The notes beneath the pieces are model-generated. The model made no database searches and had not been told where the DNA came from. It saw only the letters and a program-made list of their open reading frames with translations. Shown piece after piece: positions 25,334 to 32,071 of a stretch of DNA of 43,784 bases (positions are counted from its first letter, which is position 1; each line of letters opens with the position of its first letter). A program made the translations under genes and the position numbers. Source of the DNA: Litorilinea aerophila (GTDB taxonomy: Bacteria; Chloroflexota; Anaerolineae; Caldilineales; Caldilineaceae); contig CAMDQF010000011.1 in the NCBI GenBank assembly GCA_945905745.1, positions 1 through 43,784 of the forward strand, read 5' to 3'.

Positions 25334-26098
25334 TCAGCCTGCCTTATCCCACACTTTGCGCAAAAAGGCCACTGCCGGGCCAGCTTCCACTTCAAAATCC
25401 TGCCACTTGCATTCGACAGCGATGCGCCCGCTGTAGCCAGTGGATTTGAGATAGTGGAAAAACTTCGCATAGGGATAAGTGCCTGTGCCGGGGGAGAGTC
25501 GTCCGCTGTCGGCCACGTGGACGTGGGTGAGCCAGGCCGCGTTCGCCACGACTGTATCGGTTGGCTCTGCGTCCTCTTCCATATGGTAGAGATCGGCCAG
25601 GACACGAATCGACGGGCGGTCTACCGCCTTCGCCAGCTTTACCCCCTCGGCCACACTGTTGATCACATTGCTTTCTTTACGGTTGAGAGGTTCGATAGCG
25701 ATGGCGACGCCGCTCTTGTCGCACTCGTCGGCTGTCATGCCCAGAAAGTCGATGAGCTGCTGCCAGGCCGCGTCCCGACTGAAACCGTCCGGGATGTTGC
25801 GCGCGCCCCCACTGCCAAAGACGACCAGCTCCCCGCCCACAGCTTTCACCCGGCGCAGAGACTCGGCCACGTAGATCTGCAACTTTGCCAGGTCTACCTC
25901 CGGCCCGGTAATCTTCAACTCGCCGGGGACAAAGACATTGAAGGTAGGCGTGGGCAGACCCGCCGCGGCGTGGAGAGTCTGAATCACAGAAAAATCTTTG
26001 CCGCTGTGGAGCGAGCGCACCGTCGGCTCGACAAATGCAAAGCCTGCGGAACGAGCAATCTCTGCGTTTTCTATGCCAGTACAGACGCCGAATTGCAT
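25334..26098 (-). CDS. Sugar phosphate isomerase/epimerase family TIM-barrel protein (second copy)
   Basis: The 254-residue protein starts MQFGVCTGIENAEIARSAGF. It shows the xylose-isomerase-like barrel with metal ligands in AIAIEPLNRKESN (Glu near residue 141), VLADLYHMEEDAE (Asp, His), THVHVADSGR (His) and RIAVECKW (Glu). It differs clearly from the paralogue at 21220. Related proteins include hydroxypyruvate isomerase-like and tagatose 3-epimerase-like enzymes; the substrate cannot be told from sequence. GGA precedes the ATG by about ten bases. It diverges from the Phd-like gene. Confidence 0.82.
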   Translation of the reverse strand: MQFGVCTGIENAEIARSAGFAFVEPTVRSLHSGKDFSVIQTLHAAAGLPTPTFNVFVPGELKITGPEVDLAKLQIYVAESLRRVKAVGGELVVFGSGGARNIPDGFSRDAAWQQLIDFLGMTADECDKSGVAIAIEPLNRKESNVINSVAEGVKLAKAVDRPSIRVLADLYHMEEDAEPTDTVVANAAWLTHVHVADSGRLSPGTGTYPYAKFFHYLKSTGYSGRIAVECKWQDFEVEAGPAVAFLRKVWDKAG

Positions 26099-26116
26099 TT
26101 TATTTGTATCCTTCCA

Positions 26117-26162
26117 TTGACAAGTAAGTAGAATAGGTGTAGAATTTAGCTAAATTAGCTAA
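26117..26162 (+). promoter_or_regulatory. Sigma70-type promoter with tandem TTAGCTAA operators
   Basis: TTGACA (26117-26122), a 17-base spacer and TAGAAT (26140-26145) form an almost perfect housekeeping promoter. Directly after the -10 come two perfect 8-base palindromes TTAGCTAA, at 26146-26153 and 26155-26162, nine bases apart centre to centre and overlapping the expected transcription start. Phd/YefM antitoxins repress their own promoters by binding short tandem palindromes, so these are good candidate operators for the protein encoded immediately downstream. Confidence 0.7.
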
Positions 26163-26184
26163 TTTGCATGATGAGGAAATTGTC

Positions 26185-26424
26185 ATGACAACAAAGATGA
26201 TAGCTTCCACCGAAGCACAAAACAATTTTGGGCGTATTCTGGATGACGTTGTGCAAAACGATGCGCGTTATATTATTAAACGTCGCCACGCATCCCAGGC
26301 GATCCTATTAAGTCTGTCTGATTTTGAAGCACTTCTGGCTGCCAGCGAAAATACACGACAGGAATTTGGGCAATTAGTGCGGGAACAGACACCCCACTAC
26401 GATTTGGGCCGTGAGCTTGAGTAG
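26185..26424 (+). CDS. Phd/YefM-type antitoxin or transcriptional regulator
   Basis: The 79-residue protein (MTTKMIASTEAQNNFGRILD, then YIIKRRHASQAILLSLSDFEALL) has the Phd/YefM N-terminal DNA-binding fold: STEAQNNFGRILDDV, then the R-x-x-x-A-I-L-L-S-x-x-D-F-E-A-L strand-helix. The ATG at 26185 follows GAGGAA; an upstream in-frame TTG at 26164 lies inside the operator. No RelE- or Doc-like toxin is adjacent. Instead a DNA methyltransferase gene starts 18 bases after the stop, on the same transcript. The protein therefore may act as the regulator of a restriction-modification locus rather than, or as well as, an antitoxin. Confidence 0.85.
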   Translation: MTTKMIASTEAQNNFGRILDDVVQNDARYIIKRRHASQAILLSLSDFEALLAASENTRQEFGQLVREQTPHYDLGRELE

Positions 26425-26442
26425 CCGAAGAAAGGCCGTGGA

Positions 26443-27393
26443 ATGAGCAACGCCAATTCAGTCCTTCAATCCCATTTTACCCAAAACTACGATTTTTGCC
26501 GCTTCAACCGGTCGCTTGCCATCCATGCCGACTGCTTTGAGTGGATGCGCTCGATTCCCGCGGATAGCATCCACGCGGTGGTGACGGACCCGCCTTACGG
26601 GGTCAAAGAGTACGACTTTGACCAGTTGGACAAGCGGGCCAGTGGCAATGGCGGCACCTGGCGTATCCCGCCTTCCTTTGACGGCCATCAGCGTTCGCCA
26701 CTGCCACGCTTCACCGCCCTTTCGCATGAGGAACGGGAGCGGGTCTACACCTATTTTCTCGAATTGGGCAAAACAGTTCTACGTGTGCTGCGGCCTGGCG
26801 GTCACGTTTTTCTCGCATCCAATTCTTTCCTCTCCCAAATCGTCTTTGCTGCCATCACAGAGGCGGGTTTTGAATTCCGCGGACAGATCATTCGAACGGT
26901 GCGTACTTTGCGCGGTGGAGACAGACCCAAGAACGCCGAACAGGAATTCCCGGAGGTCTGTTCTATGCCTCGGGGCGGTTACGAACCCTGGGGACTTTTT
27001 CGCAAACCTCTGCCCAAAGGAATGCGGGTAAGCGATTGCCTCAGCGAGTATCAGACCGGTGGCTTGCGCCGCAAACCCGACGGCAACCCCTTTGAGGACG
27101 TCATTCAGAGCGAACGCACCCCCCGTCGCGAGCGGGCAATCGCCAATCATCCGAGCCTGAAACCCCAATCCTTTCTGCGCCAGGTCGTCTATGCTTCCTT
27201 GCCTTTGGGCGAGGGGATTGTGCTGGAACCGTTTATGGGTTCGGGATCGACTGTGGCAGCAGCGGAATCCCTGGGCTATGCGTGCATTGGCATCGAACGC
27301 TATGCAGAATACTTTGCAATGAGCAAAGAAGCGATTCCTGCCCTGGCCGGTCTTGCAACAGCGGACGCACAATTATCCCTTCTCGTCGAGTAA
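26443..27393 (+). CDS. Type II DNA methyltransferase (beta class, DPPY)
   Basis: The 316-residue protein has the catalytic motif IV DPPYG at residues 49-53 and the AdoMet motif I EPFMGSGSTVAAAESLGYACIG near 262-283. This is the IV-TRD-I order of beta-class amino-methyltransferases. The middle ~170 residues would recognise the target. DPPY suggests N6-adenine or N4-cytosine methylation; sequence alone does not settle it. Its 3' end overlaps the 3' end of the convergent nuclease gene by 21 bases. It probably protects DNA from that nuclease. It shares a promoter with the Phd-like gene. Confidence 0.9.
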   Translation: MSNANSVLQSHFTQNYDFCRFNRSLAIHADCFEWMRSIPADSIHAVVTDPPYGVKEYDFDQLDKRASGNGGTWRIPPSFDGHQRSPLPRFTALSHEERERVYTYFLELGKTVLRVLRPGGHVFLASNSFLSQIVFAAITEAGFEFRGQIIRTVRTLRGGDRPKNAEQEFPEVCSMPRGGYEPWGLFRKPLPKGMRVSDCLSEYQTGGLRRKPDGNPFEDVIQSERTPRRERAIANHPSLKPQSFLRQVVYASLPLGEGIVLEPFMGSGSTVAAAESLGYACIGIERYAEYFAMSKEAIPALAGLATADAQLSLLVE

Positions 27394-28017
27394 ATCTTCG
27401 TATATCAAGTTCCCTCGCATCTTTTCTACACCTGATCGGTTGACACTGGCCGTGATGGTCCGGCGACTGGTCTCGCTACGGCCTGAGAAATTCCAATCTT
27501 TTTCCTCCAGCTTTGCGGCATAGACACCCGCAAAGCGAAATGACTTGGGGGAAATGCCCAACCCACTATCCCGCGATGTGTTGCTGTCAAAAGTAAATAC
27601 CATCAACCATACAGCCTCTGGGTTGTGTCCTTGCCAACCGGAAGAGTGGCGTGACCCCTTGATTTCGATACCTTCGTGCGCATACTGTATCGAATCATCT
27701 GCAAACATCCCGGCCGGGATTAGATCCGGATGACCGTTGTGGTACTGGTTACGTACAAGACTTGAGCAATACTTGGGGATTGTCAGGTTCATAAACTCCC
27801 CCACAATACTGCTGAAGTTGGCTGGCATCAGAAAGCCCTCCATCCGGGGCAGATTCTTTGTGTGAAGCTGCTGATTGATGAAACCTAAGAACTCCAAAAA
27901 CTCTGTCATGGCCTGCCGTACATTCTCTACCGTCAATCCATAGGGCAGGATGCATTCGGTGTTGAACCCATCAGCGGCAAGTGGAACAGGAACACAGGCT
28001 TCTGCCTCAGATGTCAT
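27373..28017 (-). CDS. Putative type II restriction endonuclease, PD-(D/E)xK fold
   Basis: The 214-residue protein contains GHPDLIP (P97, D98) and, 20 residues on, EGIEIKGSR (E118, K120), the metal-binding PD...ExK triad of restriction endonucleases. I do not recognise a named relative. It is convergent with, and overlaps by 21 bases, the DPPY methyltransferase, which is strong context for a type II pair. ATG 28017 starts one base after the stop of the Gfo/Idh gene on the same strand, with GGGAAGG inside that gene's end as the only ribosome-binding site. Expression is thus probably linked to transcription of the oxidoreductase gene. AT content is higher than its neighbours', which hints at transfer. 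Confidence 0.75.
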   Translation of the reverse strand: MTSEAEACVPVPLAADGFNTECILPYGLTVENVRQAMTEFLEFLGFINQQLHTKNLPRMEGFLMPANFSSIVGEFMNLTIPKYCSSLVRNQYHNGHPDLIPAGMFADDSIQYAHEGIEIKGSRHSSGWQGHNPEAVWLMVFTFDSNTSRDSGLGISPKSFRFAGVYAAKLEEKDWNFSGRSETSRRTITASVNRSGVEKMRGNLIYEDLLDEKG

Positions 28018-28018
28018 T

Positions 28019-29128
28019 TTACTTTGTGCCTTCCCCAATCAGCCCGGCCAACATCGCCCCGTATGCCTCTCGGTCCAACGGTAGATCCACTGGCTGGCCC
28101 GTCTGCCCGCTGTAGATGATGGCGTTGGCAAGCTCCAGGGAATCCCGGCTGGCCCGGCCATTCGCCAGGGGTGTACCCCCTTCCCGGATAGCCCGGTGCA
28201 GGTCTTGGTAGACAGCCAGATGGCCCTGTTCCCCCGCCTCTGGTAAGGGCAGTTCGCCCACTTCGCTCTGGGGGCGGGCAAAGGGGCCGGGGTTCTCGGC
28301 CATGTGGGTCAGCAGGTCCGGCGAAAAGCGTTCCAGCACCGGCGCGCCTTCGCCCAGCTTGACCACACCCCTGGTCCCGGAGATTTCCAAAGTGCGGGGG
28401 CCGTATTCGGTGGTGCTGAAATAGAGTGAGCCTTGCCCACCGTCGGGCCATTCCAGCAGGGCCGTGACTGTATCTTCGGTCTCGATGGCGTGGAAGCGGG
28501 TGCTGGCAAGGGCGAAGAGACGGCTGGGCAGCCCGACCAGATAGCAGAGCAGGTCCAGGTCGTGGGGGGCCTGGTTCATCAGCACGCCGCCGCCCTCGCC
28601 TTTCCACGTGCCCCGCCAACCGGCCTGGCGGAAATAGGCCGCGGTGCGCAGCCAGGGCTGTACCCCTGTTACCCGCTGAATTTTGCCCAACCCACCGCTG
28701 CTGATCAGCGCTTTGATGGCCTGCACGTCAGGCCGGAAGCGATGCTGGAAGTTGACTGCCAGCAGCCGGTTGTTGGCTTCGGCCGCGGCAATCATGGCAT
28801 CGGCTTCGGAAACCTGCACCGCAATCGGCTTCTCCACCAGCACGTGGCTGCCGGCGTTGAGGGCGTCGATAGCCAGGGCGGCGTGGAAGGGGTGGGGCGT
28901 GATGATGACCGTCACATCCGGCTTTGTTTCGGCCAGCATCTGGCGGTGATCCGTATAGAAGGGGACGTCCAACTCGGCGGCCCGGGCCTGGCCTGGATTG
29001 GGAACCACATCGGAGACGCCGACCACCTGCACGCCGTCCAATTTCAGCCCGGCCTGATGAAGCTGATAAATGCCCGCACCCACGCCGATCACCGCGTGGC
29101 GCAGAGGAGAAGAAGTAATAGCAGTCAT
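28019..29128 (-). CDS. Gfo/Idh/MocA family oxidoreductase
   Basis: The 369-residue protein starts MTAITSSPLRHAVIGVGAGI. It has the Rossmann motif GVGAGIYQLHQAG, VTVIITPHPFHAALAI, and the HVLVEKPIAV signature with the catalytic Lys near residue 98. The C-terminal domain contains EGGGVLMNQAPHDLDLLCYLVG, with the Asp/His pair of the family. It probably oxidises a sugar or sugar derivative. ATG 29128 with AGGA upstream is preferred to an in-frame ATG at 29227 in repeat DNA. The malate/lactate-type dehydrogenase gene lies 218 bases upstream on the same strand; the restriction nuclease gene follows after one base. Confidence 0.88.
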   Translation of the reverse strand: MTAITSSPLRHAVIGVGAGIYQLHQAGLKLDGVQVVGVSDVVPNPGQARAAELDVPFYTDHRQMLAETKPDVTVIITPHPFHAALAIDALNAGSHVLVEKPIAVQVSEADAMIAAAEANNRLLAVNFQHRFRPDVQAIKALISSGGLGKIQRVTGVQPWLRTAAYFRQAGWRGTWKGEGGGVLMNQAPHDLDLLCYLVGLPSRLFALASTRFHAIETEDTVTALLEWPDGGQGSLYFSTTEYGPRTLEISGTRGVVKLGEGAPVLERFSPDLLTHMAENPGPFARPQSEVGELPLPEAGEQGHLAVYQDLHRAIREGGTPLANGRASRDSLELANAIIYSGQTGQPVDLPLDREAYGAMLAGLIGEGTK

Positions 29129-29149
29129 CGGGTTTGTCCTGGGGAGTGG

Positions 29150-29345
29150 GTTGTAGATATTGGGTATTGGATATTCCGCTGACGAGCTTTGGCGGGAGAT
29201 AAACTTGACAAGGTGACAGGCTGTCAAGGTGACAGGCTGACAAGGTGAAAAAATGTCACTTCATGCCCGTCACGAGTGTACAATCAGCACTGGACGCCCC
29301 TGCTATTCACAATTCTCAATTCACCATTCACAATTTCTTTTGCCT
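29150..29345. repeat. Short direct repeats in the gap between two oxidoreductase genes
   Basis: The gap contains ATATTGGGTATTGGATATT, then three CAAGGTGACAGGCTG(T)-type units at about 29208-29247, and ATTCACAATTCTCAATTCACCATTCACAATT at 29305-29335. These are low-complexity dispersed repeats. No gene is supported. Confidence 0.5.
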
Positions 29346-29346
29346 T

Positions 29347-30384
29347 TCACCCCGGCACAGCCACCCCCAGCCGCTCGGCCTCGGCTACCATCTGCGTCCA
29401 GCTACCGTCATCCAGGGGGACGCCGTTGGCCCGGCGCTGGGCCGCGGTCTGCTGCTCTGGCTCGCCGGGGAGGAGGATGGCGCTGAACCCGGGGGCCAGG
29501 GGCGTGGCTTTGATGCGATCCACCATCGCCTGGGCCTCCTCGGCAAACTCGGCGGGGGTGCGGAAGGCCGAGACGGCCAGCACAATAAAGAGGACGCCGT
29601 TGCTCTGCATTGTGCTGCCTGCCTCGGGCGCGGAGCCGCCGCCGGTCAGCATCCCGCCCAGCAGATCGATGAGCAGGGCCAGGGAGTAGCCTTTGTGCCC
29701 CGCGGCGGGCAGGAGCATCCCACCCTCGTAAAGATCCGCCGGGTTGGTGGTGGGGTTGCCCTCTTTGTCCAGCACCCAGCCTGTGGGAATCTCTTTGCCG
29801 CTGTTGCGGGCTACACGGACTTTGCCCTCGGCCACGGCGCTGGTGGCAAAGTCCAGCACAAAGGGCGGGCGATCCCCCAGTGGCACAGCCGCGGCTATTG
29901 GGTTTGTGCCAATGCGCCGGGCCGCGCCGCCGTAGGGGGCCACAATCCCGCCGGAACGCCCACCGTTGCAGAAGGCCAGCCCGATCATCCCTTCGGCGGC
30001 GGCCATCTCCACCCATTCGCCCAGGCGGCCCACGTGGGAGCTGTTGTGCAGGGCGACGGCGGCGATGCCAGCGTTGCGGGCTTTGTCGATGGCGAGTTGC
30101 ATAGCAAAAGAACCGGCCACCTGTCCAAAGGCTCGGCGGGCGTCAACCGTCGCCATCACTGCCGTCTCGTGGGTGATGGCGGGTGTGGCGTCGCCGTCTG
30201 TCTCGCCCCGCTCCACCGCGCCCAAATACTGCATCGTGCGCACGACGCCGTGGGAGTCGTGGCCGGCCAGATTGGAGGCGACGAGGGAAGCGGCGACCGT
30301 CTCGGCTACGTCGGCAGGAACTCCCGCAGCTTGAAAGATACGGCCGACAAAATCCGTGAGAAGGGAAACCGGAATTGTTTTCAT
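29347..30384 (-). CDS. Malate/lactate/ureidoglycolate dehydrogenase family protein
   Basis: The 345-residue protein begins MKTIPVSLLTDFVGRIFQAA and matches the LDH2/MDH2 oxidoreductase family (COG2055). It has HDSHGVVR (active-site His near residue 44), ALHNSSHVGRLGEW (second His), FCNGGRSGGIVAPYGG, GTNPIAAAVPLG, LDFATSAVAEGKV and GHKGYSLALLIDLLGG. Members reduce or oxidise 2-hydroxy acids with NAD(P); 2,3-diketogulonate and ureidoglycolate are known substrates. ATG 30384 follows AGGAG. A -10/-35 pair lies at 30434-30462 and so leaves a leader of ~40 bases. With the adjacent Gfo/Idh gene it suggests catabolism of a sugar acid. Confidence 0.88.
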   Translation of the reverse strand: MKTIPVSLLTDFVGRIFQAAGVPADVAETVAASLVASNLAGHDSHGVVRTMQYLGAVERGETDGDATPAITHETAVMATVDARRAFGQVAGSFAMQLAIDKARNAGIAAVALHNSSHVGRLGEWVEMAAAEGMIGLAFCNGGRSGGIVAPYGGAARRIGTNPIAAAVPLGDRPPFVLDFATSAVAEGKVRVARNSGKEIPTGWVLDKEGNPTTNPADLYEGGMLLPAAGHKGYSLALLIDLLGGMLTGGGSAPEAGSTMQSNGVLFIVLAVSAFRTPAEFAEEAQAMVDRIKATPLAPGFSAILLPGEPEQQTAAQRRANGVPLDDGSWTQMVAEAERLGVAVPG

Positions 30385-30433
30385 CGTTTGTACTCCTGGG
30401 GGGTGTGGGCGGCGCGGTCGATTCGCTGCCGCT

Positions 30434-30462
30434 ATTATAATGGGGAAGGGAAAAGAGGGCAA
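30434..30462 (-). promoter_or_regulatory. Promoter of the malate/lactate-type dehydrogenase operon
   Basis: On the minus strand TTGCCC (30457-30462) and a consensus TATAAT (30434-30439) are separated by exactly 17 bases. The start point would be near 30427, about 43 bases before the ATG at 30384. The promoter probably also drives the Gfo/Idh gene and, through it, the restriction endonuclease gene. Confidence 0.65.
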
Positions 30463-30471
30463 CGGTAACGG

Positions 30472-30510
30472 AATGGGGAATGGGGAATGGGGAATGGGGA
30501 ATGGGGAATA
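30472..30510. repeat. Seven-base tandem repeat (GGGGAAT)n
   Basis: About five consecutive GGGGAAT units stand directly upstream of the dehydrogenase promoter. The array is prone to slippage, and related GGGGATTGG sequence appears in other gaps. A further G/C palindrome (GTTCCCAGCGCTCCGG...GTGGGAACGC) follows at 30606-30655. No gene lies in 30511-30666. Confidence 0.6.
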
Positions 30511-30666
30511 AAGCCTCTTTGCACTTCTCACATCACTGAACAGGACGGAGCGAATCTGCGGCAATGATACTACACATCCCGGCGCGGGATAAAGGCAATA
30601 CGTCGCGTTCCCAGCGCTCCGGCGTGGGACCAGCGCTCCGGGCGTGGGAACGCGAGATGACGAACC

Positions 30667-30919
30667 CCGATTTTTCTGTTACAATAGGCACAAGAATTTT
30701 GCCAGCCGCCGTGGAACAAACCCAGAGGGTATCCTATGAACCAATCACGGATTTTTCAAGACTTCGACGCCTTGCCTGCGGAAGCCCAGGAGTTGGTGTC
30801 AGCGCTTGTGGCCTTCTTGGGCAGAGAGCAGCAACGATCAAAATCTTCACGCAAGAAAAACGCCATTAATCTGACGGATGACAAGTTTATCGGATTGTGG
30901 AAAGATCGGGACGATATGC
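30667..30919 (+). repeat. Duplicated VapB-type segment, copy 1
   Basis: About 250 bases here are nearly identical to 31765-32010: the same -10 candidate (TACAAT at 30680-30685 and 31778-31783), the same leader (GCCAGCCGCCGTGGAACAAA) and the same antitoxin frame up to GATATGCAA. Similarity ends abruptly at that point, where copy 1 continues into a DUF4258-like gene and copy 2 into vapC. Weaker similarity (GTTCCCAGCGC, GATGACGA) extends upstream of both copies. Confidence 0.85.
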
Positions 30920-30996
30920 AATATGGGCATCACCTATACCCATCACGCCAAACAACGGATGATTCAACGAAAAGTCAGCACCGAGCAGGTCGCTGA
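30736..30996 (+). CDS. VapB-like (DUF2281-type) antitoxin, chimeric C-terminus
   Basis: The first ~64 residues (MNQSRIFQDFDALPAEAQEL, VSALVAFLGRE, FIGLWKDRDDMQ) are almost the same as the VapB-type protein at 31832. That short antitoxin family carries toxin-binding determinants at its C-terminus. From residue ~65 the frame runs through the start of the overlapping DUF4258-like gene and yields an unrelated basic tail (HHLYPSRQTTDD...). The cognate vapC is missing. This looks like a duplicate whose tail and partner were replaced by recombination. It may still bind its operator. AGAGGG precedes the ATG. Confidence 0.7.
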   Translation: MNQSRIFQDFDALPAEAQELVSALVAFLGREQQRSKSSRKKNAINLTDDKFIGLWKDRDDMQYGHHLYPSRQTTDDSTKSQHRAGR

Positions 30997-31156
30997 AACT
31001 CTGGCGTCGCCGGATGATGTGATTCTGGGCAAAGAAGGAGAGACGATCGCTATCAAGCGGTTTGGCGCACGTGAAGTACGCGTTGTCTACCAGAAAGTGG
31101 ATGCAGACAGTTTTGTGATCTATACTGTGATGAAACCGCGCGTGCATAACGATTAA
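30923..31156 (+). CDS. DUF4258-like small protein (putative toxin)
   Basis: The 77-residue protein (MGITYTHHAKQRMIQRKVST, then IKRFGAREVRVVYQKV and FVIYTVMKP) matches the DUF4258 pattern: an HAxxRMxxR helix followed by beta strands ending in VIYTVMK. Members sit beside YgiT-type zinc-finger antitoxins and are regarded as toxin candidates. ATG 30923 overlaps the preceding antitoxin frame by 74 bases, which is unusual. It is followed, in the same direction, by a DUF2283-like gene and a damaged YgiT-like gene, the partners expected for this family. Confidence 0.75.
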   Translation: MGITYTHHAKQRMIQRKVSTEQVAETLASPDDVILGKEGETIAIKRFGAREVRVVYQKVDADSFVIYTVMKPRVHND

Positions 31157-31173
31157 AGACGAAGGATGAAAAA

Positions 31174-31398
31174 ATGCAGATAGACTACGATCCACAGGCT
31201 GATGCGGTATATATCCGGCTTCGCGCAGGGGATGTTGACGATACGTTGGCCGTCGGGCAATACATCTACGTAGATGTTGACAAAGAGGGCGTGCCGCTGG
31301 GGTTGGAAATCCTCTTCGCCGGGCGCACCCTGGCTACGCAGGAGTTGACCAGCGTCACCGTCAACCTCGCCCGCGTGACCCAACCGGCTTTGGCTTAG
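31174..31398 (+). CDS. DUF2283-like small protein
   Basis: The 74-residue protein begins MQIDYDPQADAVYIRLRAGD and contains YIYVDVDKEGVPLGLEILFA, the hallmarks of DUF2283: an Asp-rich start and a GxxxGxEIL beta hairpin. Such proteins commonly accompany DUF4258 or other toxin-like genes; their biochemical role is unknown. GAAGGA lies 7 bases before the ATG. Its TAG stop forms the first bases of the palindromic element at 31396-31489. Confidence 0.75.
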   Translation: MQIDYDPQADAVYIRLRAGDVDDTLAVGQYIYVDVDKEGVPLGLEILFAGRTLATQELTSVTVNLARVTQPALA

Positions 31399-31489
31399 GA
31401 ACGGCGAAAAAATAAGTTACCTCATTCCAGGTCGTTTTGCCTGGGTTTTCAGGGCCGATAAGGGCAAGTTATTTTTCAGCCGTTCCTTA
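31396..31489. repeat. MITE-like palindromic element
   Basis: Terminal arms (31396-31419 and 31466-31489) are complementary over about 22 of 24 bases (TAGGAACGGC...AAGTTA against AAGTT...GCCGTTCCTTA). They enclose ~46 bases with a further CAGG/CCTG pair. The element begins at the stop codon of the DUF2283 gene and ends about ten bases before the first ATG candidate of the YgiT-like frame. No transposase is nearby, so it is classed as non-autonomous by appearance. Confidence 0.65.
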
Positions 31490-31498
31490 GGTGGAATG

Positions 31499-31728
31499 AT
31501 GAGCTTGAATTTTGTGGGGGTAAAACCTTCAAAAAGAAGGTGCGTAAGGTTCACTGGCTCGATCAACAGCTCTATATTGTGGATGACGTAGAGACCGAAG
31601 TCTGCCAGGAATGCGGCGAGCGCTACTACCACGCGACGACTCTGGATGCCATTGACCGCATGTTGCAGGCAGGTCGCCAGGTGATCAAACAGGAATTGCA
31701 GGTACATGTGGTGGCGATGCCCGCGTGA
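31499..31728 (+). pseudogene. YgiT-type zinc-finger antitoxin gene with disrupted 5' end
   Basis: The main frame reads ...LEFCGGKTFKKKVRKVHWLD, then QQLYIVDDVETEVCQECGER, then YYHATTLDAIDRML, a YgiT-type zinc-finger protein of the kind paired with DUF4258. Intact relatives begin MKCxFCGG. Here the frame upstream of FCGG has no ATG, the first Cys reads Leu (CTT), and the nearby ATGs (31496, 31499) lie in other frames, the latter one base out. GTG 31540 could start a 62-residue form lacking the first zinc knuckle. A palindromic element ends ten bases upstream. Loss of the original start by that insertion or a one-base deletion is the simplest reading. Confidence 0.65.
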
Positions 31729-31764
31729 TCGCCACGTTCCCAGCGCAGCCTTCTATGACGATTG

Positions 31765-32010
31765 CCGATTTTCCTGCTACAATAGACGCAAGAATTTTGC
31801 CAGCCGCCGTGGAACAAACCAGAGGGTATCCTATGAACCAATCACAGATTTTTCAAGACTTCGACGCCTTGCCTGCGGAAGCCCAGGAGTTGGTGTCAGC
31901 GCTTGTGGCCTTCTTAGGCAGAGAGCATCCACGATCAAAATCTTCACGCCAGAAAAGCGCCATCCCTCTGACTGATGAGAAGTTTATCGGATTATGGAAA
32001 GATCGGGGCG
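31765..32010 (+). repeat. Duplicated VapB-type segment, copy 2
   Basis: This is the partner of 30667-30919, with nearly the same promoter, leader and antitoxin 5' region. Here the antitoxin is followed by its natural partner, a PIN-domain toxin, so this is probably the ancestral arrangement. Confidence 0.8.
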
Positions 32011-32066
32011 ATATGCAAGATAGCAGCGCATATATTCGCACCCTGCGTAAAAATGAGTGGGGTTGA
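31832..32066 (+). CDS. VapB-type (DUF2281-like) antitoxin
   Basis: The 77-residue protein MNQSQIFQDFDALPAEAQEL... has a conserved helical N-terminal region and a C-terminal segment (LTDEKFIGLWKDR, then SSAYIRTLRKNEW) typical of the antitoxin tail that fills the VapC active-site groove. AGAGGG precedes the ATG. The stop at 32064-32066 is five bases before the vapC start, so the pair is an operon. A -10 candidate TACAAT lies 49 bases upstream. Confidence 0.85.
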
Positions 32067-32071
32067 CGGCT

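Noticed and set aside
26185-27393. The Phd-like gene and methyltransferase as a toxin-antitoxin pair
   Set aside because: DPPY and FMGSGST motifs identify the second protein as a methyltransferase; no toxin fold is present.
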